Program-made: the position numbers and the translations under genes
Shown here: in pieces, positions 1 to 7,207 of the stretch
Position numbering within the stretch: position 1 is the first letter of the stretch
Layout of the letters: every line of letters starts with the position of its first letter
Notes under the pieces: generated by a model
Databases searched by the model: none
Told to the model about the DNA's origin: nothing
What the model saw: the letters and a program-made list of their open reading frames with translations, nothing else
Origin: a virus
Length of the DNA stretch: 45,251 nt
Virus record (IMG/VR): IMGVR_UViG_3300027987_000080
Span: 1-45,251 of that record
Direction: 5' to 3' (one strand)

Positions 1-582
1 AGCAACGGTTGCGTGTTCATCCAGGACACCCCCGAAGGACGGGCGGGTCTGATTAACGACTACAACTGCCAGAAGGAGCTGTCAGAACTGTTTAAGGCTC
101 CCGGTATTGAAATCCACCAGTTAACCAACGGCCGGTTCATGTTCGATGGCTGCAAGTCCCTGACTGAGGCCCCCCGTGAGCTGCCAGCGTTAACCAACGG
201 CTATTGCATGTTCGATGGCTGCAAGTCCCTGACTCACGCACCCCGTGAGCTGCCGGCGTTAGTCGACGGCTTTTGCATGTTCCGCAGCTGCACGTCCCTG
301 ACTCGCACCCCCGGTGAGCTGCCAGCGTTGACCGACGGCACAGGGATGTTCTACAACTGCAAGTCCCTAACTCAAACCCCCCGTGAGCTGCCAGCGTTGA
401 CCGACGGCGTGCACATGTTCGAGGGCTGCACGTCGCTGACTGAGGGGCCCCGTGAGCTGCCAGCGTTAACCAACGGCGAGCAAATGTTCTACTACTGCAC
501 GTCCCTAACTCACACCCCACGTGAGATGCCGGCGTTAACCAACCGCCGGCACATGTTCCGCGGATGCGCTTCCCTTGTTTAA
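1..582 (+). CDS. BspA-type leucine-rich-repeat protein, 5' end missing (LRR copy 1)
   Basis: The reading frame is open from base 1, so the gene is cut by the window edge; the GTG at 13 is internal because the residues before it (SNGC) match the full-length paralogue at 8903. What is visible is a short N-terminal stretch (QDTPEGRAGLINDYNC), then seven 23-residue repeats with the pattern MF-x-x-C-x-S-LT-x-x-P-RE-LPAL-x-x-G, the last one partial. This matches Treponema/BspA-type LRRs, which form solenoids used for binding other proteins. No signal peptide can be judged because the start is absent. The stop overlaps the TTG candidate of the next gene. About 30 N-terminal residues are missing relative to the paralogue. 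Function unknown; a binding protein or decoy is inference. Confidence 0.8.
   Translation, partial: SNGCVFIQDTPEGRAGLINDYNCQKELSELFKAPGIEIHQLTNGRFMFDGCKSLTEAPRELPALTNGYCMFDGCKSLTHAPRELPALVDGFCMFRSCTSLTRTPGELPALTDGTGMFYNCKSLTQTPRELPALTDGVHMFEGCTSLTEGPRELPALTNGEQMFYYCTSLTHTPREMPALTNRRHMFRGCASLV
115..576 (+). repeat. Tandem 69-bp LRR-coding repeats, copy 1
   Basis: About six and a half direct repeats of 69 bp, each encoding one 23-residue LRR. The part encoding RELPAL is nearly invariant in DNA, including third codon positions, while codons either side of MF and before the conserved P vary. Bases 314-408 are identical to 9240-9334 in the other long LRR gene. Confidence 0.9.
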
Positions 583-601
583 GTACTGGACCGATAACGA
601 T

Positions 602-901
602 ATGAAAATAATCCTCGACGACCCGAAGGACCGCATACGCGACCTCGCGACTGATTTGGTCGGTGAGTTCCTCGACCAACACGGGCAAGATGACGACCTG
701 TACGCTAAGATACTGGCCTACGTTGAACCCCAATTGATCCGCCAGCTGTTGCTACGGAAGGGCAAAAACCAAAGCGAGGCGGCACGTTGCACCGGCCTAA
801 ACCGAGGCACCTTCCGTACCAAAATGAAACAATATGGACTGCTGAAAGGCGGCGAACTCAAGCCTCGGAGGAATTGCCCGTTTTGCGGCCATGACGATTA
901 G
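602..901 (+). CDS. Fis-like nucleoid / DNA-bending protein
   Basis: A 99-residue protein from ATG 602 (a TTG at 575 would add nine residues and overlap the LRR stop). It aligns along most of its length with bacterial Fis, which is about 98 residues. The segment GQDDDLYAKILAYVEPQLI corresponds to the Fis dimerisation helices, and GKNQSEAARCTGLNRGTF followed by TKMKQYG corresponds to the Fis helix-turn-helix (GNQTRAALMMGINRGTL, KKLKKYG). Fis bends DNA, tunes promoters and helps site-specific recombination. Unlike Fis it carries a C-terminal tail with a CPFC pair of cysteines, perhaps half a zinc site. It lies directly after an LRR gene at the start of the early region. The family call is firm; the role in phage or host gene control is inference. 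Confidence 0.88.
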   Translation: MKIILDDPKDRIRDLATDLVGEFLDQHGQDDDLYAKILAYVEPQLIRQLLLRKGKNQSEAARCTGLNRGTFRTKMKQYGLLKGGELKPRRNCPFCGHDD

Positions 902-934
902 CGTGCCAAACCGCAAAAATACTTGGTAAAAAGC

Positions 935-962
935 TTGTAATTGCCAATATATTTGGTATTAT
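935..962 (+). promoter_or_regulatory. Sigma70-type promoter for the 997 gene
   Basis: TTGTAA at 935-940, a 16-bp spacer and TATTAT at 957-962, about 35 bp ahead of the ATG at 997. The spacer carries an imperfect dyad (TTGCCAA, TATA, TTTGGTA), and a TTGGTAA element lies just upstream at 923-929, so an operator here is plausible. Sequence-pattern call only. Confidence 0.6.
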
Positions 963-996
963 ATAGGCATAGTCAAGACAAACCGAGGATACAGAG

Positions 997-1239
997 ATGC
1001 GCAAATATAACCCAGAAATGAGTTCCATGATCGTTGATTCAGAAGACTATTTCGCCGCTAATAATATCGATGGTGGGGTTCGATTCGGCTTGAAAGGTGT
1101 TAGCGTATTCATCATAAAACCGGAAAACCCCAATACTGCCCGTGTACAAGCATGCACCAGTTCTGAACAAGTCGAAGCGATTTTTGACGAGTTCCAAAAT
1201 GGCGACCATGGCGATTTTGTTTATGACATCAAACGATAG
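997..1239 (+). CDS. Hypothetical protein (80 aa)
   Basis: A small acidic protein with no recognised family. It starts at ATG 997, preceded by a purine-rich GAGGATACAGAG that can serve as ribosome binding site, and follows a good promoter at 935-962. There is no membrane segment or cysteine motif. It is the first gene of the short early block and overlaps the following HTH gene. Confidence 0.65.
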   Translation: MRKYNPEMSSMIVDSEDYFAANNIDGGVRFGLKGVSVFIIKPENPNTARVQACTSSEQVEAIFDEFQNGDHGDFVYDIKR

Positions 1240-1477
1240 GTCTAGACCCCAAACAGCCGCCGAAAGAGCAAAGGCGGCTGGCCTAAAATCGCTTGCGCAG
1301 GCTGCGGATATGACAAATTTAACGACTGAGACGTTACGCAACTGGTACAAGTATCAGCCAAAAAGATTTGAAATTATTTTACTTGGGTGCAGGGCGCGAT
1401 TGTCTGAGGTACCCAATCGATTGGGCCATCGTCCCGCAAGTCGCGGCGGAATTCGTAAAAACAGTATCGGAGATTAG
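1223..1477 (+). CDS. Small HTH protein, phage Cox/regulator-like
   Basis: An 84-residue basic protein. The motif AAERAKAAGLKSLAQAADM, then TTETLRNWYKYQPKRFEIILLGC, is the pattern of small phage HTH proteins in which a short helix-turn-helix is followed by W-x-x-x-x-P-x-x-F-E-x-x-LLGC. Such proteins are usually DNA-binding regulators of early genes. The frame is open from 1142, but ATG 1223 places the start just inside the end of the previous gene; ATG 1199 is an alternative. The C-terminal tail after LLGC (about 35 residues, Arg-rich) is not part of the usual motif. Confidence 0.6.
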   Translation: MTSNDRSRPQTAAERAKAAGLKSLAQAADMTNLTTETLRNWYKYQPKRFEIILLGCRARLSEVPNRLGHRPASRGGIRKNSIGD

Positions 1478-1480
1478 CCA

Positions 1481-1777
1481 ATGAGAAAGCAGTTCGACAG
1501 AAAAAAGTTCAAGACGGTCGTAAGAAACATCAAAAACCTAAATTCTATTACGTTTTTTGACGTGGTCGACATACTTGAAACGGGCTTCATAAGCGTAGGT
1601 TGTGACATTATGGAGATATACGCACAACACTATAAAGGTAGGGTGATCCTCTGTGAGTACGTCGAGCACGAACTTCTGAAAAAACTAAAAACTCGGCTGC
1701 TCCCTTATATTCTGGAAGAACTTACTGATGCTGAGCGCCAAAAATATAAGCGATACGGTCGGATCAATAAACCGTAA
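1481..1777 (+). CDS. Hypothetical protein (98 aa), AT-rich
   Basis: A 98-residue basic protein starting at ATG 1481, three bases after the preceding stop. It is rich in Lys, Ile and Asn with an amphipathic helical C-terminus (ELLKKLKTRLLPYILEEL). Base composition is clearly more AT-rich than the primase region downstream, which suggests a recently acquired accessory gene. No family recognised. Confidence 0.6.
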   Translation: MRKQFDRKKFKTVVRNIKNLNSITFFDVVDILETGFISVGCDIMEIYAQHYKGRVILCEYVEHELLKKLKTRLLPYILEELTDAERQKYKRYGRINKP

Positions 1778-1803
1778 GACGCGGCTAACTTTACAATAAT
1801 TAA

Positions 1804-1832
1804 CATACATTGCATTGGTACTGTGCTATAGT
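1804..1832 (+). promoter_or_regulatory. Extended -10 promoter for the 1860 gene
   Basis: An extended -10 element TGCTATAGT (hexamer TATAGT at 1827-1832) with a weak CATACA at -35 spacing, in an AT-rich 82-bp gap. An AGGCGATGAGAAG stretch ahead of ATG 1860 offers a ribosome binding site. The position and the gap between genes support a promoter; the -35 is poor. Confidence 0.45.
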
Positions 1833-1859
1833 TAGTTTAACAACTGAGGCGATGAGAAG

Positions 1860-2036
1860 ATGAACAAAGGTCAAATTTTCAAAAACAACAAGGGTGAAGC
1901 GTTCGAGTTTGTTGCAATGGTCGGGTCCTCAGTAGTAGGAAAGAAACAAAACGGAAAATGCGCGTACTTATTTACTCCAAGTAAAAACGGGCTTTCAAAA
2001 GGCATCAGAGTTCCCCTTTCACTGGTAGCGCTTTAA
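1860..2036 (+). CDS. Small basic hypothetical protein (58 aa)
   Basis: A short gene, ATG 1860 to TAA 2034-2036, with a purine-rich AGGCGATGAGAAG upstream and a terminal overlap (TAATG) with the next gene, as in a translationally coupled pair. The protein is Lys/Gly-rich with an N-terminal MNKGQIFKNNKGEAFEFVAM and looks like a small beta-rich fold. No family recognised. Confidence 0.6.
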   Translation: MNKGQIFKNNKGEAFEFVAMVGSSVVGKKQNGKCAYLFTPSKNGLSKGIRVPLSLVAL

Positions 2037-2248
2037 TGTTTTTGGTTTCTTACATAAGGGTTGCCGGCATTTGCTGCGACCTTTACGAGACGCAGTCCGG
2101 GTGGCGGTTGCAAAGTTACGGTCAGCTAGCAAATAGGTCCGGCAGCAAAAAGCTAATACTTGAAGATTACAAAAGGGTAGATTTAAGGGACTTTGAACAA
2201 AAAATTTTGAACTGGATTAATAGTTATGATGACGATAATTTATTGTAA
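2036..2248 (+). CDS. Hypothetical protein (70 aa)
   Basis: Starts at the ATG that overlaps the previous stop codon by one base, so it is probably translated by coupling. The 70-residue product has an N-terminal beta-like stretch with two cysteines (GICCDLYE) and an acidic C-terminus. It is AT-rich like its partner. No family recognised. Confidence 0.55.
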   Translation: MFLVSYIRVAGICCDLYETQSGWRLQSYGQLANRSGSKKLILEDYKRVDLRDFEQKILNWINSYDDDNLL

Positions 2249-2264
2249 ATAGCGAGACCGACCC

Positions 2265-2486
2265 ATGAAAAACAAACCCCTAATCGAGGCCAGAAAAGCC
2301 ATACAGCGCCAGCGTGACTTAGGCGTCGGGGCCGCGCAGGCCTACTGCGCTGAAATAGTTTGCGCGTCGGTCAATACCTGGATCGCGTGGGAAACCGGCC
2401 ACCGGAAAATGAACCGATTGGCGGTGAAAACTTTTGAAGAGAAAACTGGGCTCAGCGTGACGGTGAGGGCCATATGGGACTGCTAG
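2265..2486 (+). CDS. Small HTH DNA-binding protein (Cro/XRE-like)
   Basis: A 73-residue basic protein. The segment GVGAAQAYCAEIVCASVNTW, then IAWETGHRKM, resembles the helix-turn-helix core of XRE/Cro-type regulators, with the usual W-x-x-x-x-x-G-x-R-x-M ending. It is short enough to be a Cro-like dimer. The stop overlaps the start of the following LRR paralogue by 13 bases. A regulator of the early operon is the likely role; the operator is unknown. Confidence 0.6.
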   Translation: MKNKPLIEARKAIQRQRDLGVGAAQAYCAEIVCASVNTWIAWETGHRKMNRLAVKTFEEKTGLSVTVRAIWDC

Positions 2487-2854
2487 GCATAAAGCACTTT
2501 TTAGACTACGGCCCTTGGCAGAAAGACTGGCCAACGTTCATGCTGGAGATGTCAGACGGAAACGAATACTTAAGCCATATGATGGCCTTCCAGCTAAAAG
2601 ACCTTGAAACACAAAGAACGCATTTTACCAAAGAGTTTATCGATAGCCTCATAGCTTCGCCGGCCGTTGAAATTTCTGACTTAGTTGACGGCCGATATAT
2701 GTTTGCGGGGGCCGGTCACCTCTTGACTGAAGCGCCCCGCGAATTACCGGCCTTGAAGTATGGCTTTCGGATGTTCTACGGCTGCGTTAATTTGAAAAAC
2801 AGGCCCAACATGCCTAGCCTAATTGAATCACCTTATACTTTTGAGGACTGCTGA
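2474..2854 (+). CDS. Degenerate LRR paralogue (LRR copy 2)
   Basis: A 126-residue protein sharing the N-terminal layout of the 8903 LRR gene: G-IKH at the start, then FMLEMSDGNEYLS (VLAMSDGYDYIS in the large copy), then VEISDLVDGRYMF leading into the repeats. Only about two and a half repeats remain (LLTEAPRELPALKYGFRMF, then YGCVNLKNRP), the last ending in FEDC. DNA identity to the other copies is low, so it is an older or decaying duplicate rather than a recent break. It shows that the N-terminal module and the repeats belong together. Confidence 0.75.
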   Translation: MGLLGIKHFLDYGPWQKDWPTFMLEMSDGNEYLSHMMAFQLKDLETQRTHFTKEFIDSLIASPAVEISDLVDGRYMFAGAGHLLTEAPRELPALKYGFRMFYGCVNLKNRPNMPSLIESPYTFEDC

Positions 2855-2858
2855 AACT

Positions 2859-3155
2859 ATGAACTACTTAAGAACAGTACCCGACCCGGGCGGCGACCCG
2901 TCAAACGACATTTTCCTGGCTGAGCTGGGCGACAGCCTCATATTCGGCTATAAAAGTCGAATGATTGATCGCGCACAGCCCGCCCTATGGGCCTATTGTT
3001 CGATTGAAGCTAAGGAAACGCTTTTGGCAGTTTTCGATTCGGTTGCAGATTACGAGACCTTGCAAGTTTCACTTATCCACATACGGTCAGAAAAGCGATC
3101 TTGCGTACTCCGCAAGCTGTTCGCCTTGATGACCCCTCAACACGCGGAGCATTGA
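2859..3155 (+). CDS. Hypothetical protein (98 aa)
   Basis: ATG 2859 follows the LRR stop by four bases. The product is a mixed alpha/beta protein with no recognised motif; the start MNYLRTVPDPGGDPSNDIFL is Pro/Gly-rich and the C-terminus contains IRSEKRSCVLRKLFALM, a basic amphipathic helix. Three bases separate it from the next ATG, in an operon-like run from 2265 to 3891. Confidence 0.6.
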   Translation: MNYLRTVPDPGGDPSNDIFLAELGDSLIFGYKSRMIDRAQPALWAYCSIEAKETLLAVFDSVADYETLQVSLIHIRSEKRSCVLRKLFALMTPQHAEH

Positions 3156-3158
3156 ACT

Positions 3159-3599
3159 ATGTTTCACAACATGAAATGTCTGAAGAAAGACAAGGCCCCC
3201 GACATGGCCCAAGTGATGAGCCGTACGCCGGAACTGGTAAGCTATGGTTGGCCGGTTAAATCGGCGTCGGCCAAAGGAGACGGCATAACCGACGACTTAC
3301 CGGCGATACGAGCGGGCGCCGCCACGCCCGGCGTCAAGGTCGATGTAACCGAAGTTTACATAAAAGCCAAGGGTCGACAGGCGTGGACGGTGTGCGCCAA
3401 CACTGGTAGCGGCTTCCTTTCCGCGATCGACCTCAAAGACGGCTCGATTGAAAACGCGGTAAGCCGCTTGATCGAAGAAATCGGGCCTAGGTACCTCAAC
3501 TTACTCCCAGCCGCCAACCCCTCCATTCAACTAAAGCCCGGCGAATCGCTTAAATGCATAGCGACAGAAGCCGGTCCAATCATGGTGCACTATGTTTAA
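3159..3599 (+). CDS. Hypothetical protein with a KGDGITDD motif
   Basis: A 146-residue protein. Residues about 38-51 read SAKGDGITDDLPAIRAG, which resembles the N-terminal signature of pectate-lyase-like tailspikes (KGDG-x-TDDT-x-A-x-x-A), yet the protein is far too short for a beta-helix and lies among early genes. The remainder looks alpha/beta. The stop overlaps the next start by eight bases. It may be an unrelated fold or a fragment; no function assigned. Confidence 0.6.
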   Translation: MFHNMKCLKKDKAPDMAQVMSRTPELVSYGWPVKSASAKGDGITDDLPAIRAGAATPGVKVDVTEVYIKAKGRQAWTVCANTGSGFLSAIDLKDGSIENAVSRLIEEIGPRYLNLLPAANPSIQLKPGESLKCIATEAGPIMVHYV

Positions 3600-3891
3600 G
3601 ACTATCCACGAAAAAACCGTTGAACTCGACCAACGTCAAGTACTTGATGACATGTACAGGGATTGGTTGAACCATCAAAGGCCGCAAGATCAGGAGGGAC
3701 AGCTGTTCACACCCACTCAAGTCGAGATATTGGATACATGCCAAGCCGCATTCGTTAGGTGGGCGGGTTCGATGGCCGGTGAAGACCACTACCAAGTTGC
3801 GCCTCTCTCTGACGAACAGCTTAAGATCTACGAAGCTTTCAAGACGTTGCAAAACTACTACAACAATTTAAACCCTTTTAGTGATGACTGA
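3592..3891 (+). CDS. Hypothetical acidic helical protein (99 aa)
   Basis: A 99-residue, mostly alpha-helical acidic protein. It starts at ATG 3592 inside the end of the previous gene and its own end overlaps the HNH start, so this is a tightly packed operon. There are no cysteine motifs or membrane segments. Family not recognised. Confidence 0.6.
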   Translation: MFKTIHEKTVELDQRQVLDDMYRDWLNHQRPQDQEGQLFTPTQVEILDTCQAAFVRWAGSMAGEDHYQVAPLSDEQLKIYEAFKTLQNYYNNLNPFSDD

Positions 3892-4151
3892 GTACCACTA
3901 CACCGACTTACCGAAACATGTGGCAGATGAGATCGAGATCTGCCCTTTCTACGGCTGCTGGATCTACAAAAAGCACACGAACAACCGCGGCTACTCACGC
4001 ATTTGGTGTTGGAATATTCGTTTTTTTAGCACATAAGTTCGCTTACGAGTACCTAGTCCGGCCTATAGTCAATTTGAAAGGATTGGACCTTGACCACACT
4101 TGCGCAACTCGCGAGTGCATAAACCCTGCTTTCAGGCGACTGCATCATTGA
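3884..4151 (+). pseudogene. HNH homing-type endonuclease, frameshifted at a T7 run
   Basis: Two frames together encode one HNH_3-type endonuclease. Frame one (ATG 3884 to TAA 4034) gives CPFYGCWIYKK, then NNRGYSRIWCWNIRF. The frame one base later then continues LAHKFAYEYLV, then LDLDHTCATRECINPA, up to TGA 4149. Joined, they read as the classic order GCW, GY-x-R-I, AH-x-x-AYE, LDH-x-C, C-x-NP of phage HNH proteins. The switch falls exactly on seven Ts at 4021-4027; one T fewer would restore the frame. The enzyme would nick or cut DNA and drive its own spread. It is either a decayed gene, a slippage-expressed gene, or a sequencing error. After the conserved NP the frame ends early, so the C-terminus may also be damaged. 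Confidence 0.7.
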
Positions 4152-4296
4152 ACAGCATAATGCTGGCTACATTCGCCGTAGGAAGGGAGGCCCGAAGGAG
4201 CGTGTACACTCGACGGTTATGAATCTCTACATCGACACCCGCCTGTTCGACCAGCCACTTGTAATCATGAACTGACCAACAACGGAGGCAAAACCG

Positions 4297-4497
4297 ATGT
4301 TTAAAATTCCTTTTGACCCCGGCAGCGGGATTGAGTGGGACCTTAAAAAGATCCAACTTACCCTAAAACCTGGGAGGTACTATTTGAACGGTCTGTACAT
4401 AACGTGCACAGGACTAACCCTAGTTGAAACAACGGACCGGCTTGATATTCGAGGGGACGGACTTCCAGCGCCACGCTTTAAACGCGCCAGGACTTGA
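4297..4497 (+). CDS. Small hypothetical protein (66 aa)
   Basis: ATG 4297 is preceded by an ACGGAGGC ribosome binding site at good spacing, which supports translation despite the short length. The product is beta-rich (LTLKPGRYYLNGLYITCTG) with a basic C-terminus. No family recognised. The 145 bp before it hold the remains of the HNH region and no clear gene. Confidence 0.55.
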   Translation: MFKIPFDPGSGIEWDLKKIQLTLKPGRYYLNGLYITCTGLTLVETTDRLDIRGDGLPAPRFKRART

Positions 4498-4555
4498 CCC
4501 CAAACCTCAAAACGTGCAAACTGCGCATCTAAACAACGAACTACAGGGCGAGTAA

Positions 4556-4738
4556 ATGGCCACATTATTAAAACCCGCCGAGGTTGCCAAACGCCTCGAC
4601 ATCTCAAAGCGTAAAGTGTACTACCTCATCGCTCAGGGCGAGCTGCCCAGTCAGCGGCACCTCGTCACCGGTGCCGTACGCGTTACCTTATCCGATTTAA
4701 ACGACTATATCAGGACTCGAAAAGCCGCCAATGCTTGA
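4556..4738 (+). CDS. MerR/AlpA-type excisionase-like HTH protein
   Basis: A 60-residue helix-turn-helix protein of the HTH_17 (excisionase/AlpA) type: LLKPAEVAKRLDISKRKVYY, then LIAQGELP and V-x-L-x-DLNDYI. These small winged-helix proteins bind DNA as regulators or recombination directionality factors. The gene overlaps the primase-helicase start by eight bases, so its likely job is control of replication genes. No integrase is seen in the window, so an Xis role is not supported here. Confidence 0.8.
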   Translation: MATLLKPAEVAKRLDISKRKVYYLIAQGELPSQRHLVTGAVRVTLSDLNDYIRTRKAANA

Positions 4739-7196
4739 ACTCGCAGAACAACTGCGAGCTGTCGGCGTTTATTCTTTTCCATGCTGGGCCAAACACGACC
4801 CCGTTAAAAATAAATGGAGAAAAGGACCCTCGGTGCCTGCCGGGGAGCCCTGGCAGCTGTCCGCACTTCGCCCCGTCAACGACCCGCATTTTAATTGGGC
4901 GTCTGGCGTTATTGGGGTGCCGGTACCAGCGGACTTACTGGTACTCGATCTCGACAAGTACAAAGGCGCCACCCGTGAGGCGATCGATGCGGCTGTCGGC
5001 TGCGCCCTGCCCTGGGATCAAGCCTTCATACAGACCACCATCGGCGGGGGCGAACACTATGCGTTTAGATGCCGTTGGAAAGCCCGCCAGGGGGACTCAA
5101 TAGCCGGCGTGCCTGGCTTCGATACCAGGGCAGCCCTGCGCGGTTTCATATGCTCAGGGGCCGGCTACGCGCCCGTTAACCACGGCGGCGTGTTTGCCTT
5201 TGCCAGCCCCGAAGTACTGCCCGAACTGCCCGATGCCTGCCGCCGCTTGCTTGAAGTTGTAGACCAACCGCCGACCTCCAAAACCGAATATCAACCACGG
5301 GCCCAAGATGCGCAAATACTCGAAGCCTTGAGGCACATAGACCCGGGCTGCTCGCGCGATAAGTGGCGCAACATTGGATACGCGCTTAAGGCGCTGTACG
5401 CACAAGACGACATCGAAGGCCAAGCGGTTTTCGAGTCTTGGTCCTCCGGCGAGCTGTGGGATGGCGACCAACCGCACAACTACGTCAGCGACGGTAAGGG
5501 TTCTGTATCGGACCAGTGGCCGACCTTTAAAGCCGAGGGCGGTGTTAATCCGCAGACCCTTTTCTATTGGGCGATAGACGGCGGCTGGCGCCCGCCGCCT
5601 ACCGTCGACGCGGCCGAAGCCTTCTGTGCGGCGCCCGACCGCTTCGATACGCTTATTGACCAAATACGCAGGGACGGTGCGGACGTAAAAAAGACTGAAA
5701 ATATTATCGAAAGCATTAAGGCCGCCGGTTGTAGCCCGTTGCAGACCGCCCTGTTGGCCGCTGAGCTGAAGACGGAACTTAAGGGCGCGGGGATTAAAGA
5801 CAAAGCCATTGACGCGCATGTTGACCGGATCTTAAACAACCGTCAGGCAGACTTTACGCCAGCGGGTTTTTACGGCAAAAACGATACGGACAACGCGCTG
5901 ACTTTCTTAAATAAGTACTACCCCGAGGGCGCTTTAGCGCGATGTGACGGGGCCTTTTATCGTTTTGAGGGCCGCCACTGGTCTCGGCTTACAACGGACA
6001 CATTAAAACACCAAATAGCGGCCGACATGGCCCAACAACGCATGCAAGAGTCAAAAGTCAGCGCGTGCTTTAGAATGACAAATAACTTAACCCCCGTACT
6101 CGACGGACAGTTAAATTGTACTCCAGAGAATTTGGTGGTTTTTAACAACGGCGTGTTTGACTTAAACACCGGCGTTTTAAACCCACACGACCGGCGGTTA
6201 TTTACGACCAACATCTTGCCGTATGATTGGAATCCGTCGGCTACGTGCCCTCAGTGGCTGGAATTTTTGAACGACATATTCAGTAATGACTACGAACGTG
6301 TTGCGCTGTTGCAGGAGTGGCTGGGGTACCTATTGACGGGCAGCAACCTGCACGAAAAAATAATGATACTCCTTGGCGGCCCCGGCAGCGGTAAGGGCAC
6401 CATAGGCAAAGTGCTGGCCGCACTGGTCGGCGAACATAATTTCAGCGGCGGCAGCCTGTCAAAGCTGGTCGTAGACTCATATCTGGACGGACTCAGCGAA
6501 AAGCCCGTCGTTTTTATAGGTGATGCTGCCAAGAAAGTAAGCCCTGTAAAAATTCACGACGTGATTGAAACCCTAAAAGCCATAAGCGGTAACGACGCCC
6601 TGGGCTGGCATCGTATGTACCACGGCCTGGTAACTCGTGTACTCCCAACACGGTTCACTATTGCGGCCAACAGCGTCCCCTCGCTATTCGACGACTCCGG
6701 CGCCCTGGCTTCTCGAATGATGCTGTTGACGTTCGATAAGTCTTACCGCGGCACGGGAAAAGAAGATTTAACGCTAGTCGGTCGCCTGATTAATGAGATC
6801 GAAGGGATAGCCGCATGGGCTCTTGAGGGTGTCCGCCGGCTTAATCAAAACGGGCGGTTTACCAAACCCGCGGCCTGCGCGGAGGAGCATAACCTAATTG
6901 TGGAGGACTATTGCTCGGTTCAAAGATTTGTTAATGCGTGTTGTACGTTTGATCCTGCCGCCGAAACTTCAGGCCGCGAACTCTACGACGCCTACCGCTC
7001 TTGGGCTCTATCCGAAGGTGAAGACCCCGTGCGTCAACGTAGTCTGGTCAACGCCATACGGGACGCCTACCGCGGGCGCTCCGTGCGCTACGGGGTGCAC
7101 TGGGAGGGCGGCAAGAGTACCCGCGGGTTTCAAGGCCTGGCGGTACGCGCCGTGACCCCCTTCCAACCAAGAGTAATAACCAGCACAGGGAAATAA
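4731..7196 (+). CDS. Primase-helicase: Prim-Pol N-terminus and D5/P4-type SF3 helicase
   Basis: An 821-residue bifunctional replication protein. The N-terminal Prim-Pol domain shows the metal-binding DLD at residues 73-75 (VLDLDKYKG) and the partner motif TTIGGGEHY ending near residue 110, the usual archaeo-eukaryotic primase layout. A PriCT-like segment follows (IDPGCSRDKWRNIGYALKAL, about 205-225). The C-terminal half is a D5/P4-type helicase with Walker A GGPGSGKGT at 549-557, a VVFIGDAAK stretch near 585-600 and a sensor-like TIAANSVP. It would prime and unwind at the phage origin. The ATG at 4731 overlaps the HTH gene stop. A winged-helix region (RRFLNQ-type in P4) is likely at the C-terminus but not clearly visible. 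Confidence 0.9.
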   Translation: MLELAEQLRAVGVYSFPCWAKHDPVKNKWRKGPSVPAGEPWQLSALRPVNDPHFNWASGVIGVPVPADLLVLDLDKYKGATREAIDAAVGCALPWDQAFIQTTIGGGEHYAFRCRWKARQGDSIAGVPGFDTRAALRGFICSGAGYAPVNHGGVFAFASPEVLPELPDACRRLLEVVDQPPTSKTEYQPRAQDAQILEALRHIDPGCSRDKWRNIGYALKALYAQDDIEGQAVFESWSSGELWDGDQPHNYVSDGKGSVSDQWPTFKAEGGVNPQTLFYWAIDGGWRPPPTVDAAEAFCAAPDRFDTLIDQIRRDGADVKKTENIIESIKAAGCSPLQTALLAAELKTELKGAGIKDKAIDAHVDRILNNRQADFTPAGFYGKNDTDNALTFLNKYYPEGALARCDGAFYRFEGRHWSRLTTDTLKHQIAADMAQQRMQESKVSACFRMTNNLTPVLDGQLNCTPENLVVFNNGVFDLNTGVLNPHDRRLFTTNILPYDWNPSATCPQWLEFLNDIFSNDYERVALLQEWLGYLLTGSNLHEKIMILLGGPGSGKGTIGKVLAALVGEHNFSGGSLSKLVVDSYLDGLSEKPVVFIGDAAKKVSPVKIHDVIETLKAISGNDALGWHRMYHGLVTRVLPTRFTIAANSVPSLFDDSGALASRMMLLTFDKSYRGTGKEDLTLVGRLINEIEGIAAWALEGVRRLNQNGRFTKPAACAEEHNLIVEDYCSVQRFVNACCTFDPAAETSGRELYDAYRSWALSEGEDPVRQRSLVNAIRDAYRGRSVRYGVHWEGGKSTRGFQGLAVRAVTPFQPRVITSTGK

Positions 7197-7207
7197 CAAA
7201 ACGGTAT

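Noticed and set aside
137-733. Long minus-strand open frame across the first LRR array
   Set aside because: It mirrors the repeat structure of the LRR gene and crosses into the Fis gene; its product is a Cys/Arg/Thr-rich repeat with no family sense. The same kind of frame occurs at 9298-9612.
4132-4356. Minus-strand gene between the HNH relic and 4297
   Set aside because: No family match, no ribosome binding site, and it runs against the operon and overlaps the 4297 gene.
4556-4738. Excisionase (Xis) as evidence for a temperate phage
   Set aside because: The HTH type is shared by many regulators, and no integrase or attachment site was seen, so lifestyle cannot be decided.
5154-5819. 221-residue minus-strand frame inside the primase gene
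   Set aside because: Entirely within the Prim-Pol/helicase gene, basic and without recognised motifs; a shadow frame.
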